Source: Heterocephalus glaber (Eukaryota; Chordata; Mammalia; Rodentia; Bathyergidae). From it: a DNA stretch of 64,000 bases. The notes beneath the pieces are model-generated. The model saw only the letters and a program-made list of their open reading frames with translations, did not search any database and was not told the DNA's origin. The position numbers were made by a program, and so were the translations under genes. Where the stretch lies: the NCBI RefSeq assembly GCF_000247695.1, contig NW_004624866.1:3931075-3995074 (forward strand). Reading direction: 5' to 3'. Shown here in pieces: positions 1 to 10,254 of the stretch (the stretch's first letter is position 1; every line of letters starts with the position of its first letter).

Positions 1-95
1 TAGACGAACAGATGAATTTCATTTATTGAATTGAGGCAAGAAAGTAGAAGTTAAATTAGTTCTCCTACTCATTCTTCTTTTCACCATTTTTAGTC

Positions 96-180
96 TTTTT
101 TTTTTCCAGTAAGGGGCATTAAACTCAGGACCGTGTACTTGCCAGGCAGGAGTGATGCCACTGAGCTACATCCCCAGTCC
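96..180 (-). mobile_element. Diverged ID-type SINE, antisense
   Basis: Read on the minus strand this has a tRNA-like A box (GATGTAGCTCAGTGG), a B box-like stretch (CTGAGTTTAATGCC) and an A-rich tail, which is the T run at 96-105 on the plus strand. Short direct repeats TAGTC and TAGTCTT flank it. It is more diverged than the plus-strand ID copies and is the only antisense stand-alone ID seen in the window. Confidence 0.7.
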
Positions 181-181
181 T

Positions 182-1101
182 AGTCTTATTTTTTAGATTA
201 ACATAACTTGAAAACAAATATGCACATGTAGTGATGAATGAGGCCAGTAAAAATGTTCTTCACTAAGAAGTACTTGAAATTAACAAGCCAGGAAGTTGAT
301 CTGGGCTTTGAATGTTCAGAGTTCCTGATTTATAAGAAATGTGGAAATTCCCTAAAATCTCCAGATGATCTTGAATTAAAATGGATGAGTGAGAGATGTT
401 CATCTCCATGGTCAAGACAATTCTTACACTGCTTTTTCAAGAATAGAATTAAGCCTTTTTGGCTTCAGGAGATATCTTTGAAAGAGGCTGCACAGTCAGT
501 GACCTGCAACGTTAGCTTCTGACAATTCATCATTGCACATGACCTCAGGAGAAAATTCCAACTCTGTACAAGTTCTCTGAGGTGAACAGGCATTTTATTT
601 TGGATGAAAGTAACTTCTGTAAACAAAATCTAGAAGATGTAAACTCTCACCTTGGAACCTCTGTGCAAATGAGCCTAAAAGATGTCTTCAGATTTGACCT
701 CAGTGATTGACTAAAACAATATACAAAGGTTCAGAAGTTTATGTCTGACATCATCAGGGCTTTGTGTGCATGAGCATGAAAGTGTAACAGTCATGAGGTC
801 ATTCACTTAAAAAAGAAAAAGCAAAGATTAAAATACAAATTGACATCAAGAAACTAAGGCATCGCAATTTTAACTTCCAAAAGCCAATAATACCAGTTTC
901 CTCTCTGAATCACAAATGCTCTCTCCTTTTCACTCAACTGATTTCTTGTATCTGCTAATTGAACTGGAGCCCCATCCAAGAAGACAGCAGCAGTGTGGAT
1001 GGAAGGGAAAAGGTACATTCTATGTATCTCTTTTGGCAAAGACATCACTGATCACAATTGATAATGGTGGTGATAGTTCAAGTCATAGGATCAATAATAG
1101 A
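182..1101. other. No recognisable feature
   Basis: AT-rich unique-looking sequence. An open frame of 94 codons at 238-522 matches no family I know and has no supporting splice or codon evidence. Confidence 0.5.
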
Positions 1102-1115
1102 AAATATACCTAAAT

Positions 1116-1203
1116 GGGCCAGGGATTTAGCTCAGTGGTGCTGCCGCCTACCTTGCAAATGCAAGGTCCCAAGTACAATCCTCCATATCAAAAAAAAAAA
1201 AGG
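1116..1203 (+). mobile_element. ID-type tRNA-derived SINE
   Basis: Starts GGGCCAGGGATTTAGCTCAG (A box), has a decayed B box (AAGTACAATCC) and ends in an A run. It is flanked by a 14-bp target-site duplication, AAATATACCTAAAT at 1102-1115 and AAATATATCTAAAT at 1204-1217, one mismatch. This marks L1-mediated retrotransposition. Confidence 0.93.
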
Positions 1204-1221
1204 AAATATATCTAAATATAA

Positions 1222-1372
1222 ATCTGCCAGTGTGTGTAACAGAGAAATTGGACCTCACAGTTCTGCCTGGGTTCAATTCCCAACACCAGCATTTACCAGT
1301 TAAGTGACCTGGAGAAAGTTACTTCACTTTTTACTGAGTCTGTTTTCTCTTCTATAAAATAAGGAAATAATT
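1222..1372 (+). mobile_element. MIR SINE
   Basis: Matches the MIR core in sense: CTGCCTGGGTTCAATTCCC, then a degraded form of the segment specifying short-exon-like GTGACC...AAGTTACTT, then TTTTCTCTTCTATAAAATAAGG. This is an ancient mammalian tRNA-derived SINE. Ends are approximate. Confidence 0.75.
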
Positions 1373-1959
1373 TTTTCTGAATCCAAATATTTTTGTTAAT
1401 GTTTCATAGAGGTAATGTGTGTGGATTTCTTAGTATATCAAAACAGTATTTCATTAACAATGCTTATTATAGAAATTATTGTATTTAATTAAATTATTAT
1501 TTTATGTGACTTATATAATTTAACTATCAAACACATATTTATAACTAATCTAATCATTCTTACTCTTATCATCATTACTGCTATACTAAACATTATTGAA
1601 TGTAAAACACCCAGACACTTTCTCTTCAGATCAGCATCTAGGGATGCAGCCAGATGCCTAGGGTTGAGGAGGTCAAGCCTTTTCTTACCAACAGAAAGAC
1701 AGTAGAGTGAGAGCACAGAAACCTCTAAAAAGTCAGTTCCCTCAGGTGCAATCATCACCCTCTCCCACACCCCTTACCACATGCACAGCATTCTTCTAGT
1801 CTCCAAAGGCTTCTGGAGTTTATTTTGATAAATGATGCAGGTTATAGAATGTCAAGAAATTAAATTCCTTTGCTTTTCAAATACTAAACCTCTACCTGCA
1901 GAAGAAATGCTTAGAGCAGAGCCCAGAGATGAAACATCCTAAGCTAAACGCACAGTTTT

Positions 1960-2073
1960 GGGCTGGGGATTTAGCTCAGTGGTGCCACCACCTGCCTGCC
2001 TCGTAAGCACAAGGTCCCAAGTTCAATCCCCGGTACCCCCCAAAATAAAGAAAAAGGAAAAGGAAAAAAAAAG
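1960..2073 (+). mobile_element. ID-type tRNA-derived SINE
   Basis: GGGCTGGGGATTTAGCTCAG start, B box GTTCAATCCCC, and a purine-rich A/G tail. Target-site duplication AAACGCACAGTTTT at 1946-1959 and AAACACACAGTTTT at 2074-2087 (one mismatch). A 4-bp CTGC duplication lies in the CCTGCCTG region of the element. Confidence 0.93.
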
Positions 2074-2300
2074 AAACACACAGTTTTCACCTTAACCTAT
2101 TGTCTGTTCCATTCCCCACCTCTGAAAAGCTGGAAGAAAAATACCTACAGATAGACTGTTATAAATCACTAGTGAAAAGTTCAATATGATTTGGCAAATA
2201 TTTTATCTTTGAAAGTAGAGTTTTGATTTAACTGCTTTTGTATCTAAAGCCAATAATGTTCTCAAAGAAATTAAATGTATTTTAATAAAACCACTCAGCA

Positions 2301-2387
2301 GGGCCGGGGATTTAGCTGAGTGGTGCCACCACCTCCCTCGCAAGTGCAAGGTCCTGAGTTTGATCCCTGGTACCAAAAAGGAAAAAC
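2301..2387 (+). mobile_element. ID-type tRNA-derived SINE
   Basis: GGGCCGGGGATTTAGCTGAG start (A box with one change), B box GTTTGATCCC, short A-rich tail. Flanked by ACCACTCAG repeats at about 2290-2299 and 2388-2396. Confidence 0.92.
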
Positions 2388-2504
2388 ACCACTCAGAAAA
2401 GTAACATCAGTTAAATTCCTTACTCTATTTCTAAAGGCTTTATGCCTACTGGTCAAAATAAGACACCTCTGGCTATGGTAAGTAAGAGTTGCCATTCTTT
2501 TTCA

Positions 2505-2712
2505 CTGGAAGGGAGAACTAATATTTCTTGAGAATTGTGTCTGCTAAGTACCATGTGTTTTACACTTGTACTATTTAGAAACAAGAAACTTAAATCATTT
2601 GCCAGACTAGGAAACTGAGACTCAATTAAAAAAAAAAACTTACTTAAGTTCATGGTGCTAATGGAGAGAAGATGAGATTCAAATGTAAGCACATATGATG
2701 TCAGAGCCAAGG
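2505..2712 (-). mobile_element. MIR SINE, antisense
   Basis: The plus strand shows the typical reverse-MIR order: a CTAAGTACCATGTGTTTTAC block, AGGAAACTGAGACTCA, a TTAAGT...GGTGCTAA block, then GAGATTCAAATG and AGAGCC. An A run near 2628-2638 may be a later expansion. Confidence 0.7.
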
Positions 2713-2949
2713 CAAACTGCTTAATGAAAACCGCAAAATTGCTGAGAATATTTCAATTAGGTAATGCTAGAAAGCTTTCACCATACCACATTAAATAGAT
2801 CCCATCCATAGCAACCAAACAATAATTTTAGACACTTTGTGGCTCTAAAAATTGTATTTTTGAAATTTAAGAAATTATGCAGCATCAACATGTAATAATC
2901 AGTTGTTTCTCACATGTTGGCTTAGATTTTTACTGACTATACTTTCTTA

Positions 2950-3078
2950 CTATAGGGTCCCTGGGAACCAGGCCTTGTCCATTTTGGTCATCTATGTATC
3001 CTCATTGCCTATAATAATTTCTGCCACTGAGGAAAGCTAAGTATTTTTGGTGTCATGAATAAATAAATAGTACATTTC
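2950..3078 (+). mobile_element. L2 LINE 3' end
   Basis: Resembles the L2 3' end: a GGGAACCAGGCCTTGTCC block, TGTATCCTCATTGCCTA, and a terminal TGAATAAATAAAT-like run. Only the LINE tail is present; there is no coding sequence. Confidence 0.6.
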
Positions 3079-3090
3079 AAATATTGGCAG

Positions 3091-3456
3091 CACTATAGTT
3101 TGGATTTTGAGAGTCCCCCAAAGGCCCATATGTTAAAGGTTTGATCCCCAGGATGATGCTACAGGGAAGTGGTGGGGTCTTTGATTATAGGCCATTTGTA
3201 GGTTACTGGAGTCATGGCCTTGAAGGGGATAATAAGAAGCTGTTCCCTTGCTCTTTCTTTTGCTTCCTGCCCATGAATTGAGTGGTATGCTCTGTTATGT
3301 GCTCCCACCATGATGTGCTGCTTCTCTGTAGCATCAAAGAAGGAGAGCCAACTGAAAATGAACTTGAACAAAACTGTGAGGTAACATAAACCCCTCCTGT
3401 TTACATGCTAGTCATCTCAGGTAGTTTGCTACAGTGATAGAAAGCAGATCAACACG
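3091..3456 (+). mobile_element. MaLR LTR (MST/MLT-like), sense
   Basis: Starts CTATAGTTTGGATTTTGAGA and follows the MaLR pattern: CCCCCAAAGGCCCATATGTT, GTGGTGGGG, a pyrimidine-rich middle, and a 3' end TAGTTTGCTACAGTGATAGAAAGC. No internal region adjoins it, so it is a solitary LTR. Confidence 0.7.
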
Positions 3457-3847
3457 CTCAGGGTGACAAGTTAATAAGTCAAGTCAATTCTCACTTTCCC
3501 AGTGGAAGTGAAGGATGACAGTAGTACATAGTTCCAATATCGTTTGGGGTTTTTCTCACTGTGACACATACAGTAGAAAATCAATTTATTTCTGTTTTGA
3601 AAATACTAGTAGCTATTTCATGAAATCCAAAGAATATTATTATTTCCTATGACTTTGACACATACCAAATTTATGTTTTTGAATCCGGAAGAATTCTTTG
3701 ACTTTGTACAGTACATTAAAAATGTCTCCTAAGGAAGTTGTTTGCAAATTTCTTCGGTTAATGGTAACAGTAAAAGCGGTGGTGCTGGGATGATGTCGCA
3801 TGTACTGCTTTCCACTTGACATCAGGTTTCTCTCACAGGCTTCCTCT

Positions 3848-3920
3848 TTATTAGTGAGCTCAGTTGGCTTAGTTTAATATAGTGAGACCTGGGCCATGGG
3901 TTCAAACTCCTGGTAAAACA
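3848..3920 (+). pseudogene. tRNA-like relic (degraded tRNA or SINE head)
   Basis: An A box-like TGAGCTCAGTTGG at 3855 and a B box-like GGTTCAAACTCC at 3899 are 44 bases apart, as in a real tRNA gene. The acceptor stem cannot be paired (3848-3854 against 3914-3920 is poor) and the T stem is weak, so it would not make a functional tRNA. It may instead be the head of an old SINE. Confidence 0.33.
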
Positions 3921-4368
3921 ATTAGCATAAATTTGTTCCCTGGACGTGAGATTAACCCTGAGTCCCAGCCAGTCCTCTTTACTTTGATTCTATGCTTCGG
4001 TAACATATGTCATTCTCTAACTTTTGTATCTTTGTTTTTATATTTTTTATTTTCTGTTCTTTTTTTAAAAAGAGAAATGCCTTGGTTATCTTTTTCTCCT
4101 TCTTTCCAAAGCAGTCCTGCATATTCACTTGCAGAAAGAGCTGGAGAAATAATCATATAAAATAAGACACATGCTTATGAGAGGACAAGAGTCATCTCTC
4201 TATAAAATCTCCTTGTCTCACATTCATATTCTGCAAAAAGATATATTCCTAACTCACACTGTATTAGAGAATTGATTTAATTTATTGACATTTCCTAATT
4301 AGGACTATAAATGGTGGAATGAGCAAAGTATCAGTAAACTTATAACCAATTTTTTATAGAAAATTAAA
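3921..4368. other. No recognisable feature
   Basis: Pyrimidine-rich then AT-rich unique-looking DNA. I see no gene or repeat family here. Confidence 0.45.
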
Positions 4369-4376
4369 CATAAAAT

Positions 4377-4470
4377 GGCCAGGGATTTCGCTCAGTGGTT
4401 CCGCCACCTGCCTCACAAGCGCAAGGTCCCAAATTCGATCCCCAGTACCAAAACAAAAAACAAAAAACCC
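4377..4470 (+). mobile_element. ID-type tRNA-derived SINE
   Basis: GGCCAGGGATTTCGCTCAGTGG start, then the lineage variant TTCCGCCACCTGCC, B box ATTCGATCCCC and an A/C tail. Target-site duplication CATAAAAT at 4369-4376 and 4471-4478. Confidence 0.93.
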
Positions 4471-4478
4471 CATAAAAT

Positions 4479-4961
4479 CCCTTAAGATTTCCAATGACCA
4501 GAAGTGGCCCTTTGGAATAAAGCTTTTACCCTAATACATTAGCTAAGAGTTTGCCTTAATGAAAAACTACCTATTCAAGTTATTCTATGGGTGAATATAC
4601 ACAACATAAATTCTACACATACTCTTAGCAAAGTACAGTATTAGTGACTTTATTTGCAACAACAAGAAGGCATCTCATTAAATAAGACCATTTAAATCCT
4701 GAAGGAGACTGATTCCAAGAGATACACAGCTCAGCAGTCTACTTTTAATATGGACTTATCCAATGTAAGTGAAGAGTTGAATGAGAAACTGGACCTGGTT
4801 CTGGTCCTCACAAAGACTGGTCCTTCTGCTGGGAAAATGGGAGGTCTTTAACTCGAGGTCACATTAGTTTGTAGAACCAAATGCCAAATATGAATTTAAA
4901 CATAATTTGTTTTTCTTACTTGAATCCCTAGAGAATAAATGGTTCCACAATCCATTGAGCT
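4479..4961. other. No recognisable feature
   Basis: Unique-looking AT-rich sequence between an ID copy and the GA microsatellite. Confidence 0.45.

Positions 4962-5017
<56 letters not shown>
4962..5017. repeat. (GA)n microsatellite
   Basis: About 56 bp of almost pure GA dinucleotide with one AAA interruption near 4967-4969. Open frames crossing it in both directions only encode RE or SL runs and are not genes. Confidence 0.97.
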
Positions 5018-5022
<5 letters not shown>

Positions 5023-5254
5023 TGTCCCCTCTGGAAAGCAAATAACATCTCCCTTAAATTTGGCCGACCTGCTGTCCAGGAGTTGAAATATTCCTCAGTG
5101 AGTCCACAAATCACCAATGAGTATATCTGTTGGTCTTCTTGACAATAAAATCTAGGCTAATACTTTGGCACAAATACTGACTGAGAATGAAGACGTCATT
5201 CAGCAAAGCTAAGACAACCTCTAAGAAGTTTCTTTTCTAAAAACATAAGTGGCT

Positions 5255-5472
5255 TGGTTTCATTTTTTTGTTTGTTTTTTCATTTGTTTGTTTTCTGTGG
5301 TGCTGGGGCTTAACCCTAGGGCCTTTGCACTGAGCTGCCTATTCACCTCCTTCTTAAATGTTTTTAAACTATTGAGATCGAGTCTTAGCCAGGTTGCTGA
5401 GGTGGAACTTGAATGTCCAGTACCTCAGCCTCCCAAGAGCTGTGATTGCAGGCTTGCCCCACCATGCCCGAC
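5255..5472 (-). mobile_element. B1-ID composite SINE, antisense
   Basis: On the plus strand: a T-rich tail (5262-5295), an internally deleted antisense ID segment (GTGGTGCTGGGGCTTAACCC ... ACTGAGCTGCC), then antisense B1 (CCTCAGCCTCCCAAGAGCTG, GATTGCAGGCTTG, CACCATGCCCGAC). In sense order this is 7SL-derived B1 followed by ID, the arrangement known as B1-dID in several rodent families. The 166-codon open frame at 5249-5749 is produced by this SINE and is not a gene. Confidence 0.8.
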
Positions 5473-7089
5473 TGCCTTGGCTCTTTATTTCTTCTCCTTT
5501 CCTAAGTCATCCTACACATTAAACATAGATAGAGAGGGCCGATACACAATAAAATTGTGGCTCAGTGTTCGCACTTGGTTTCCCTACCCTCCTCTTGTCA
5601 CATGTTGCTATGAGCTGTCTCCTGTCCTATTCTCTCCCCATCCTGCCTGCTCCCCAGACAACTCCACTCTTGTTAAAATCTCCTTGCAGAATCATATCCA
5701 TACCAGTGATTTGCACCTGAACTCAATTGCTATTCACCTTTCCAAATAATTTTTAAATTTTAGTCTTTTCTCCTTATTAAAAGATATCTAGAGCAGATCA
5801 GAAACAAAGTTTGGTTGGTATGAATGGTTTTTTTGATATATTTTATTTTCTAGAGGAGCCATCCAGTAATAAAAATAGAAGAGGATCAGCAGATCCTGAG
5901 ACCTAAGTTTCAACCCTCTCTAAGGCTTCCTGTCATCTCGAAAGGAGAGAATAATAAGTCTACATAAAGACAATGTTAATATTAATGAGACCTTTTATAA
6001 AAAGAACAAAACCACTACCTTGTGTATGATACAAAATACATATTAATATTATTATTATCTGAGCAGTGAGTATCTGTTTTCTGTGAAGTAGGAAGCATGA
6101 CCACCCATTAAGAGTGAAGTGAATAGTGAGGTAAAAAAATTGAATAATGTTGGAGTATTAGAGTAGCTGCTATGGGGAACATAAAAGGGACATGAACAAA
6201 AACAAGTAAGATGGTACCAGCTAATGTTAAGTTTAAGTCTGGATTGAAGATGATACATTGTTAGGGGAATTACACATAATTCAAATGACCTAGGATAGGT
6301 TCAGAGAGAGCACCCTTCTAACCCCAAAGTATGGCCCATCCTTGTTCAAGAGCCATTTGAGAAAGAATCTTGTCTACAATAGCACAGTTTTACCCCTCCA
6401 TCAGGACTAAAGGAAAGCCAGCTCTGGGGTCTGGTCTGCATCAGAAATATACTAAACACTCATTAAGGGTGCTCCTGTTTTGGGAACCCAGATTCCTGAG
6501 TCAGTGGCTGCCTTCCCAACAGGAAACAGAAACCTAGTTTGCTTATGTAAATCTTCTGTGTAAGATTTACTTCCTAGGTCTGGCATCCTGCTCCAGCATT
6601 TTTTCTCTCTGTTTTTCTGTTAGAGTAAATAAAAAGAAGATACTGGGCATGGGATCAAGGTCGTGGGGCAGTTGTTTACCCTAGATAGCCTTGTGATCTT
6701 CATTGCCATTTTCACCATACTATTATTACTTTTGGCCAGAGTCTGGCCATTTTTGGGAATTTAGATAAATAAGAAATGTAGTTTCTCATTTATAAACCCT
6801 ATACAAACTATTGTGAAAGTCTCAGGAGGCTCCCATTATATATTTTCTTTAAATGTGCTGTTGCCCTGTTAGTCCAGAAGTCCATTCAACAGTTCTGTAT
6901 TCATTTCTCACTAGCCAACTGGGGCAAACACTGCATCATCTCCCCAGAATTTCACAGCATACTTCCTTGATTAAGATGCATCACTTTTTCAGTAGTTTGA
7001 ATGTAGGTGTAGGGTTTTGATTTGGTTTGGTTTTCTGTTTGTTTGTATTTTGTGGGTTTGGTTTGTCATATTTATACTGCTTGGTGCAC
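5473..7089. other. No recognisable gene or repeat
   Basis: About 1.6 kb of unique-looking AT-rich DNA. It holds a 9-bp perfect inverted repeat at 6547-6570 and a GT-rich stretch at 7010-7065. No exon-like frame was found. Confidence 0.45.
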
Positions 7090-7538
7090 TATGTATTTCT
7101 CACATCTTTTTATATTTGTTAGGATATTTGGAGAATTTTAGGCCATTATTTCTCTGAATATTTCTTTGTTTGGTTCTCTACCTCTTCTCTCCTTGAAATT
7201 CCAGTTACGCATTTGTGAAACTGACGCTATCCTTCATATCTGGAATGTTCTAGGGAGTTTTGTATTGCGTTGATTTTTGTTTGTGTGCTGTTCAGGTATT
7301 CTTACTTTTCTCTTTATGATGTAGATCCTGTCAATTCTACTGACCTATCATCAAGTTCACTGATTCTTATCCTTTGCTTGTCATGGTTACTCATAAATGT
7401 ATTAAAGGCATTCTTCATCTCCCTTACTATGACCTTTTCCTAATTTCTATAACTCCCATTCATTTCTTCCTAATGGTACCTATTTCTCTGCTGAAATTAC
7501 CATCTGATCTAGCATGCTTTTCATCTTCTCTACAAGAG
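7090..7538 (-). mobile_element. Old L1 (L1M/L1ME-like) 3' region, antisense, left part
   Basis: The plus strand carries the familiar reverse complement of an old L1 3' region: TTAGGCCATTATTTCTCTGA, CTCTCCTTGAAATTCCAGTT, then CATCAAGTTCACTGATTCTT and CTGCTGAAATTACCATCTG. It is non-coding and resumes after a DNA transposon relic at 7742. Subfamily and outer edge are approximate. Confidence 0.65.
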
Positions 7539-7741
7539 CAGGGGCCATCAAACTGTAACTTATGGACAAGATCCAACTAGTGGCTCGTTTCAGTATGTCC
7601 TTTGGACTTCAATGGCTTTTTCTTTATAAAGACTTCTTAAAACTTTTCCAAAAAAGAAGAATTTGTAAAAGAGATCATATGTGACCTATAAAGCCTAAAA
7701 TATTTACCATCTGGCCCTTTAGACTAAGTTTGCAAACCCTG
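7539..7741. mobile_element. hAT-like non-autonomous DNA transposon inside L1
   Basis: Ends are roughly inverted: CAGGGGCCATCAAACT at the left and AAGTTTGCAAACCCTG at the right. Interior phrases (GCCTAAAATATTTACCATCT, GGCCCTTTAGACTAAG) match a common mammalian hAT-type repeat of about 200 bp. An 8-bp duplication is not convincingly visible: flanks are TACAAGAG and CTTTAGAC. No transposase is encoded. Confidence 0.6.
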
Positions 7742-8240
7742 CTTTAGACCTTTTAGCATAATAATCGTTATTTTAAATGCTCTTCTAGAGAGATACAAAG
7801 TGCTATCTGAGTGTAGTCCTGATGATTGCTTTGGCTTTTGTAGTGAATTATTTTTACTTATTTTTCCTTACAAGAAAAGTAAGTAATTGTGTTTGGGGGG
7901 CCTTAAACTACCCCACTACATTGAAGAGGACTAAAGTAATGTTGTATGACTGAAAATGGATATGCCTGCCTTTTGCTAAACCTTTTGCGGAAAACCTCAA
8001 ATTAATCTGCTCAGGAATTGTACTGGGTTTTAGGTTTGTTGTTTCTATGGTTACTCTCTGGGCACTTCAAATTCTTCTAGCAATACTTTGAGTTTAGATG
8101 GGGCTGGTACATCTGAGGGTTTTTGTTAATGACGCTCCATTCTACTTTAGGGCTTTCCTGTGCACTAATCCTCAGACAGGTCTGCCTTATACTCTTGAAA
8201 CTCTCCTGGGTATATTTTGCTGTTTCTTGCTACTCAACAC
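7742..8240 (-). mobile_element. Old L1 3' region, antisense, right part
   Basis: Continues the L1 interrupted at 7538: TTTAGCATAATAATCGTTAT followed by TTTAAATGCTCTTCTAGAGA and TGATTGCTTTGGCTTTTGT, in the order of the antisense L1 3' region. Similarity fades after about 8000, so the right limit is a guess. Confidence 0.5.
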
Positions 8241-9775
8241 TTTTTGATTTGATGGTTAGGGAGAGAGGTTTCTCAGTCCTCAGATGTGTGTAGGTAACAA
8301 GTCCCTCAGTTTGGGATATGGACTTCTCCGTGTTCGTGCCTGCAAGGTGTTTGTCATGGCCCAGCACTTACGCCCTCTCTTTCTCAGGAATAGAGGGCTT
8401 TTCTGATTCCATGCCCAGCTACACTGAATTTCCTCTAAGATAATAGTGTCTGTCGACCTCTCCATTTACCCTCCATATAAGGGCTTTTGTTCTGTAGGAG
8501 AAATCAGGGAAGTGTTCTGGAACAGTTTTATGTCTCTTTCATAGAGACAGCTCTTCCCATCCTTGAGGACTGAACACATTCTCAAGATTCTTACCAATCT
8601 TCTTTTGTGAGCACCCAGTAGGGTACATGGAGAAAAAGTCTGCAAGAGAGAGTGAATTTCCATATATTTTCAGCCCCCCTGAGGCTCTATACTCTGCCAC
8701 CAACTCACATTCAACCTCCACCAATTCATATCTGTCACAGGTAAATTCTTCTTACCAGCATCTGATGGGTATGCACCCCAGGTCAATGAATGCTTGCATC
8801 CCATTTATTCAACAGCAGCAGCTCTATACCTAGGTTTCATGTAGAGAGGTGTTCTGAAATATGTTGTCTGTTGGAATCAAACTGGCAATTTGCCTAGTGA
8901 TATTTTTATTTAAAGGGCAGGAATGGTATTCTGGCTAACCATCTACATCCTTGAGTGGAAACCAAAAGTCCAAATGACTCAGTTTTTTTTCAAGTTGTAT
9001 CTTCGGACAATGTCACAGGTTCACAAGATATCAGAGACACATTAGGGTTCCCCAGAAGCATAGGCAAATGTTTATGTTTTGTGTTGCACGAAGCACTTTG
9101 TTTTATTTAGTCCTGAGTGAACAGGTGTCTCTGATGATAAGAGCCTGATTATTTAACAGGGTTAAGGACTGAACATGGAAAAATTGCAGGATTAGCACAA
9201 AAAAGGGGTCAGGAAAGTTCAACTGCTGTTAAGAGAGAAACTGGAGTGTTGAGTGATGGGATCCAGAATTATATGAGGCCAAAGATGGCTCATAGTCTGA
9301 CAGAAAAGTGGAAAGATCATAAACTTGGAGATTCAGCAAAGGCAAAAATCAGATTCATTGTCACTAGAGAATGAGAGAGTCAGAGGAGAGATCCACATGA
9401 CATGAAAAGGATTGAGCTGGTTGAAGCTCAGTTCTGGAGTTAGATTATTCAAGATGTCTGCAACCCAGTTTACAAAACAGAAGGCTCCCATCACATTAGA
9501 TAGTTATGAGGATGTGGTCATCTGGAATGCCAAAAGGGGAGGTGCTCAGGGATGTTGCAGAGGGCAATCCTGTGTTAAGATAGTTAACCCCCCTTATTAC
9601 AAAGGGAGTTTTTACTAAGATTTCAGAGAGGACCCAAGGTACTAATGAGCAAGGTGACCAAAAGCCAAGAGGGAACATCTGAATGGGCCACTAATATCAA
9701 AGTGAATAAAAATAAGTATTTAAAGTTGGATAATAGAGCCAGAAATGTGAGCTAAGAAGAGGCACAGTCCCCACC
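8241..9775. other. No recognisable gene or repeat
   Basis: Roughly 1.5 kb without a supported feature. Short overlapping open frames at 8280-8833 have no recognisable domain. The segment at 9060-9190 is faintly reminiscent of antisense MIR but too weak to call. Confidence 0.4.
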
Positions 9776-9880
9776 ATGTCGGGACAGAAGGTTCCACTGA
9801 AGAAGCGCAACACGGGGAGTTGCTCTGTGTTGCTTTTATTTTTACTTTTAGCTTGCGTTATTATCTTATCTTGCCTCTGA
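9776..9880 (+). CDS. Candidate 34-codon small ORF (basic N-terminus plus hydrophobic segment)
   Basis: ATG at 9776 sits in a strong Kozak-like context (CCCACCATGT). The frame reads about 15 polar residues rich in K and R (positions 5-11 include K, KKR), then about 19 hydrophobic residues rich in L, V, I and C that could span a membrane, and stops with TGA at 9878-9880. Overlapping AATAAA-type signals occur near 9930. This would be a microprotein or a retrocopy fragment. I know of no named protein that it matches. The frame is short enough to arise by chance, and the hydrophobic part comes from T-rich DNA. Confidence 0.15.
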   Translation: MSGQKVPLKKRNTGSCSVLLLFLLLACVIILSCL

Positions 9881-10095
9881 ATTGCCTGTGCAAGACATTT
9901 CAGGGGTCACTTGTTCCATACGTTATATAAAATAAAACTATAAATAATTTTAACCCAAAAATCCACTTTCAGGGACACTTGAATTACAATGTATTGAACA
10001 CACTGAGAATAATCACATGAAGACACAAATCTCAACACTCCACAGTGAGGAACTCCTACTCTTCCTAAAGATACCTTCTACAAAAACTAAATATA

Positions 10096-10192
10096 GGGCC
10101 GGGGATTTAGCTCAGTGGTTTCGCCGCCTGCTGTGCAAGCGCAAGGACCCAAGTTCGATCCCCGGTACCAAAAGAAAAAAAACAAAAAACAA
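10096..10192 (+). mobile_element. ID-type tRNA-derived SINE
   Basis: GGGCCGGGGATTTAGCTCAG start, variant GTTTCGCCGCCTGC, intact B box GTTCGATCCCC and an A-rich tail with C interruptions. Perfect 14-bp target-site duplication AAAAACTAAATATA at 10082-10095 and 10193-10206. This is one of the best-preserved copies. Confidence 0.96.
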
Positions 10193-10254
10193 AAAAACTA
10201 AATATACATGCAACAAATGACCACTACTGTTCATGAAAACTAGTTACAAAGAAC

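Noticed and set aside
4896..5142. Open frames across the GA repeat
   Set aside because: Dinucleotide repeat artefact.
5249..5749. 166-codon open frame, the longest in the window
   Set aside because: Its first half is the antisense B1-ID SINE and its second half has no recognisable domain.
6547..6570. Perfect 9-bp inverted repeat GTAAATCTT / AAGATTTAC with 6-base loop
   Set aside because: A few such hairpins are expected by chance in 64 kb.
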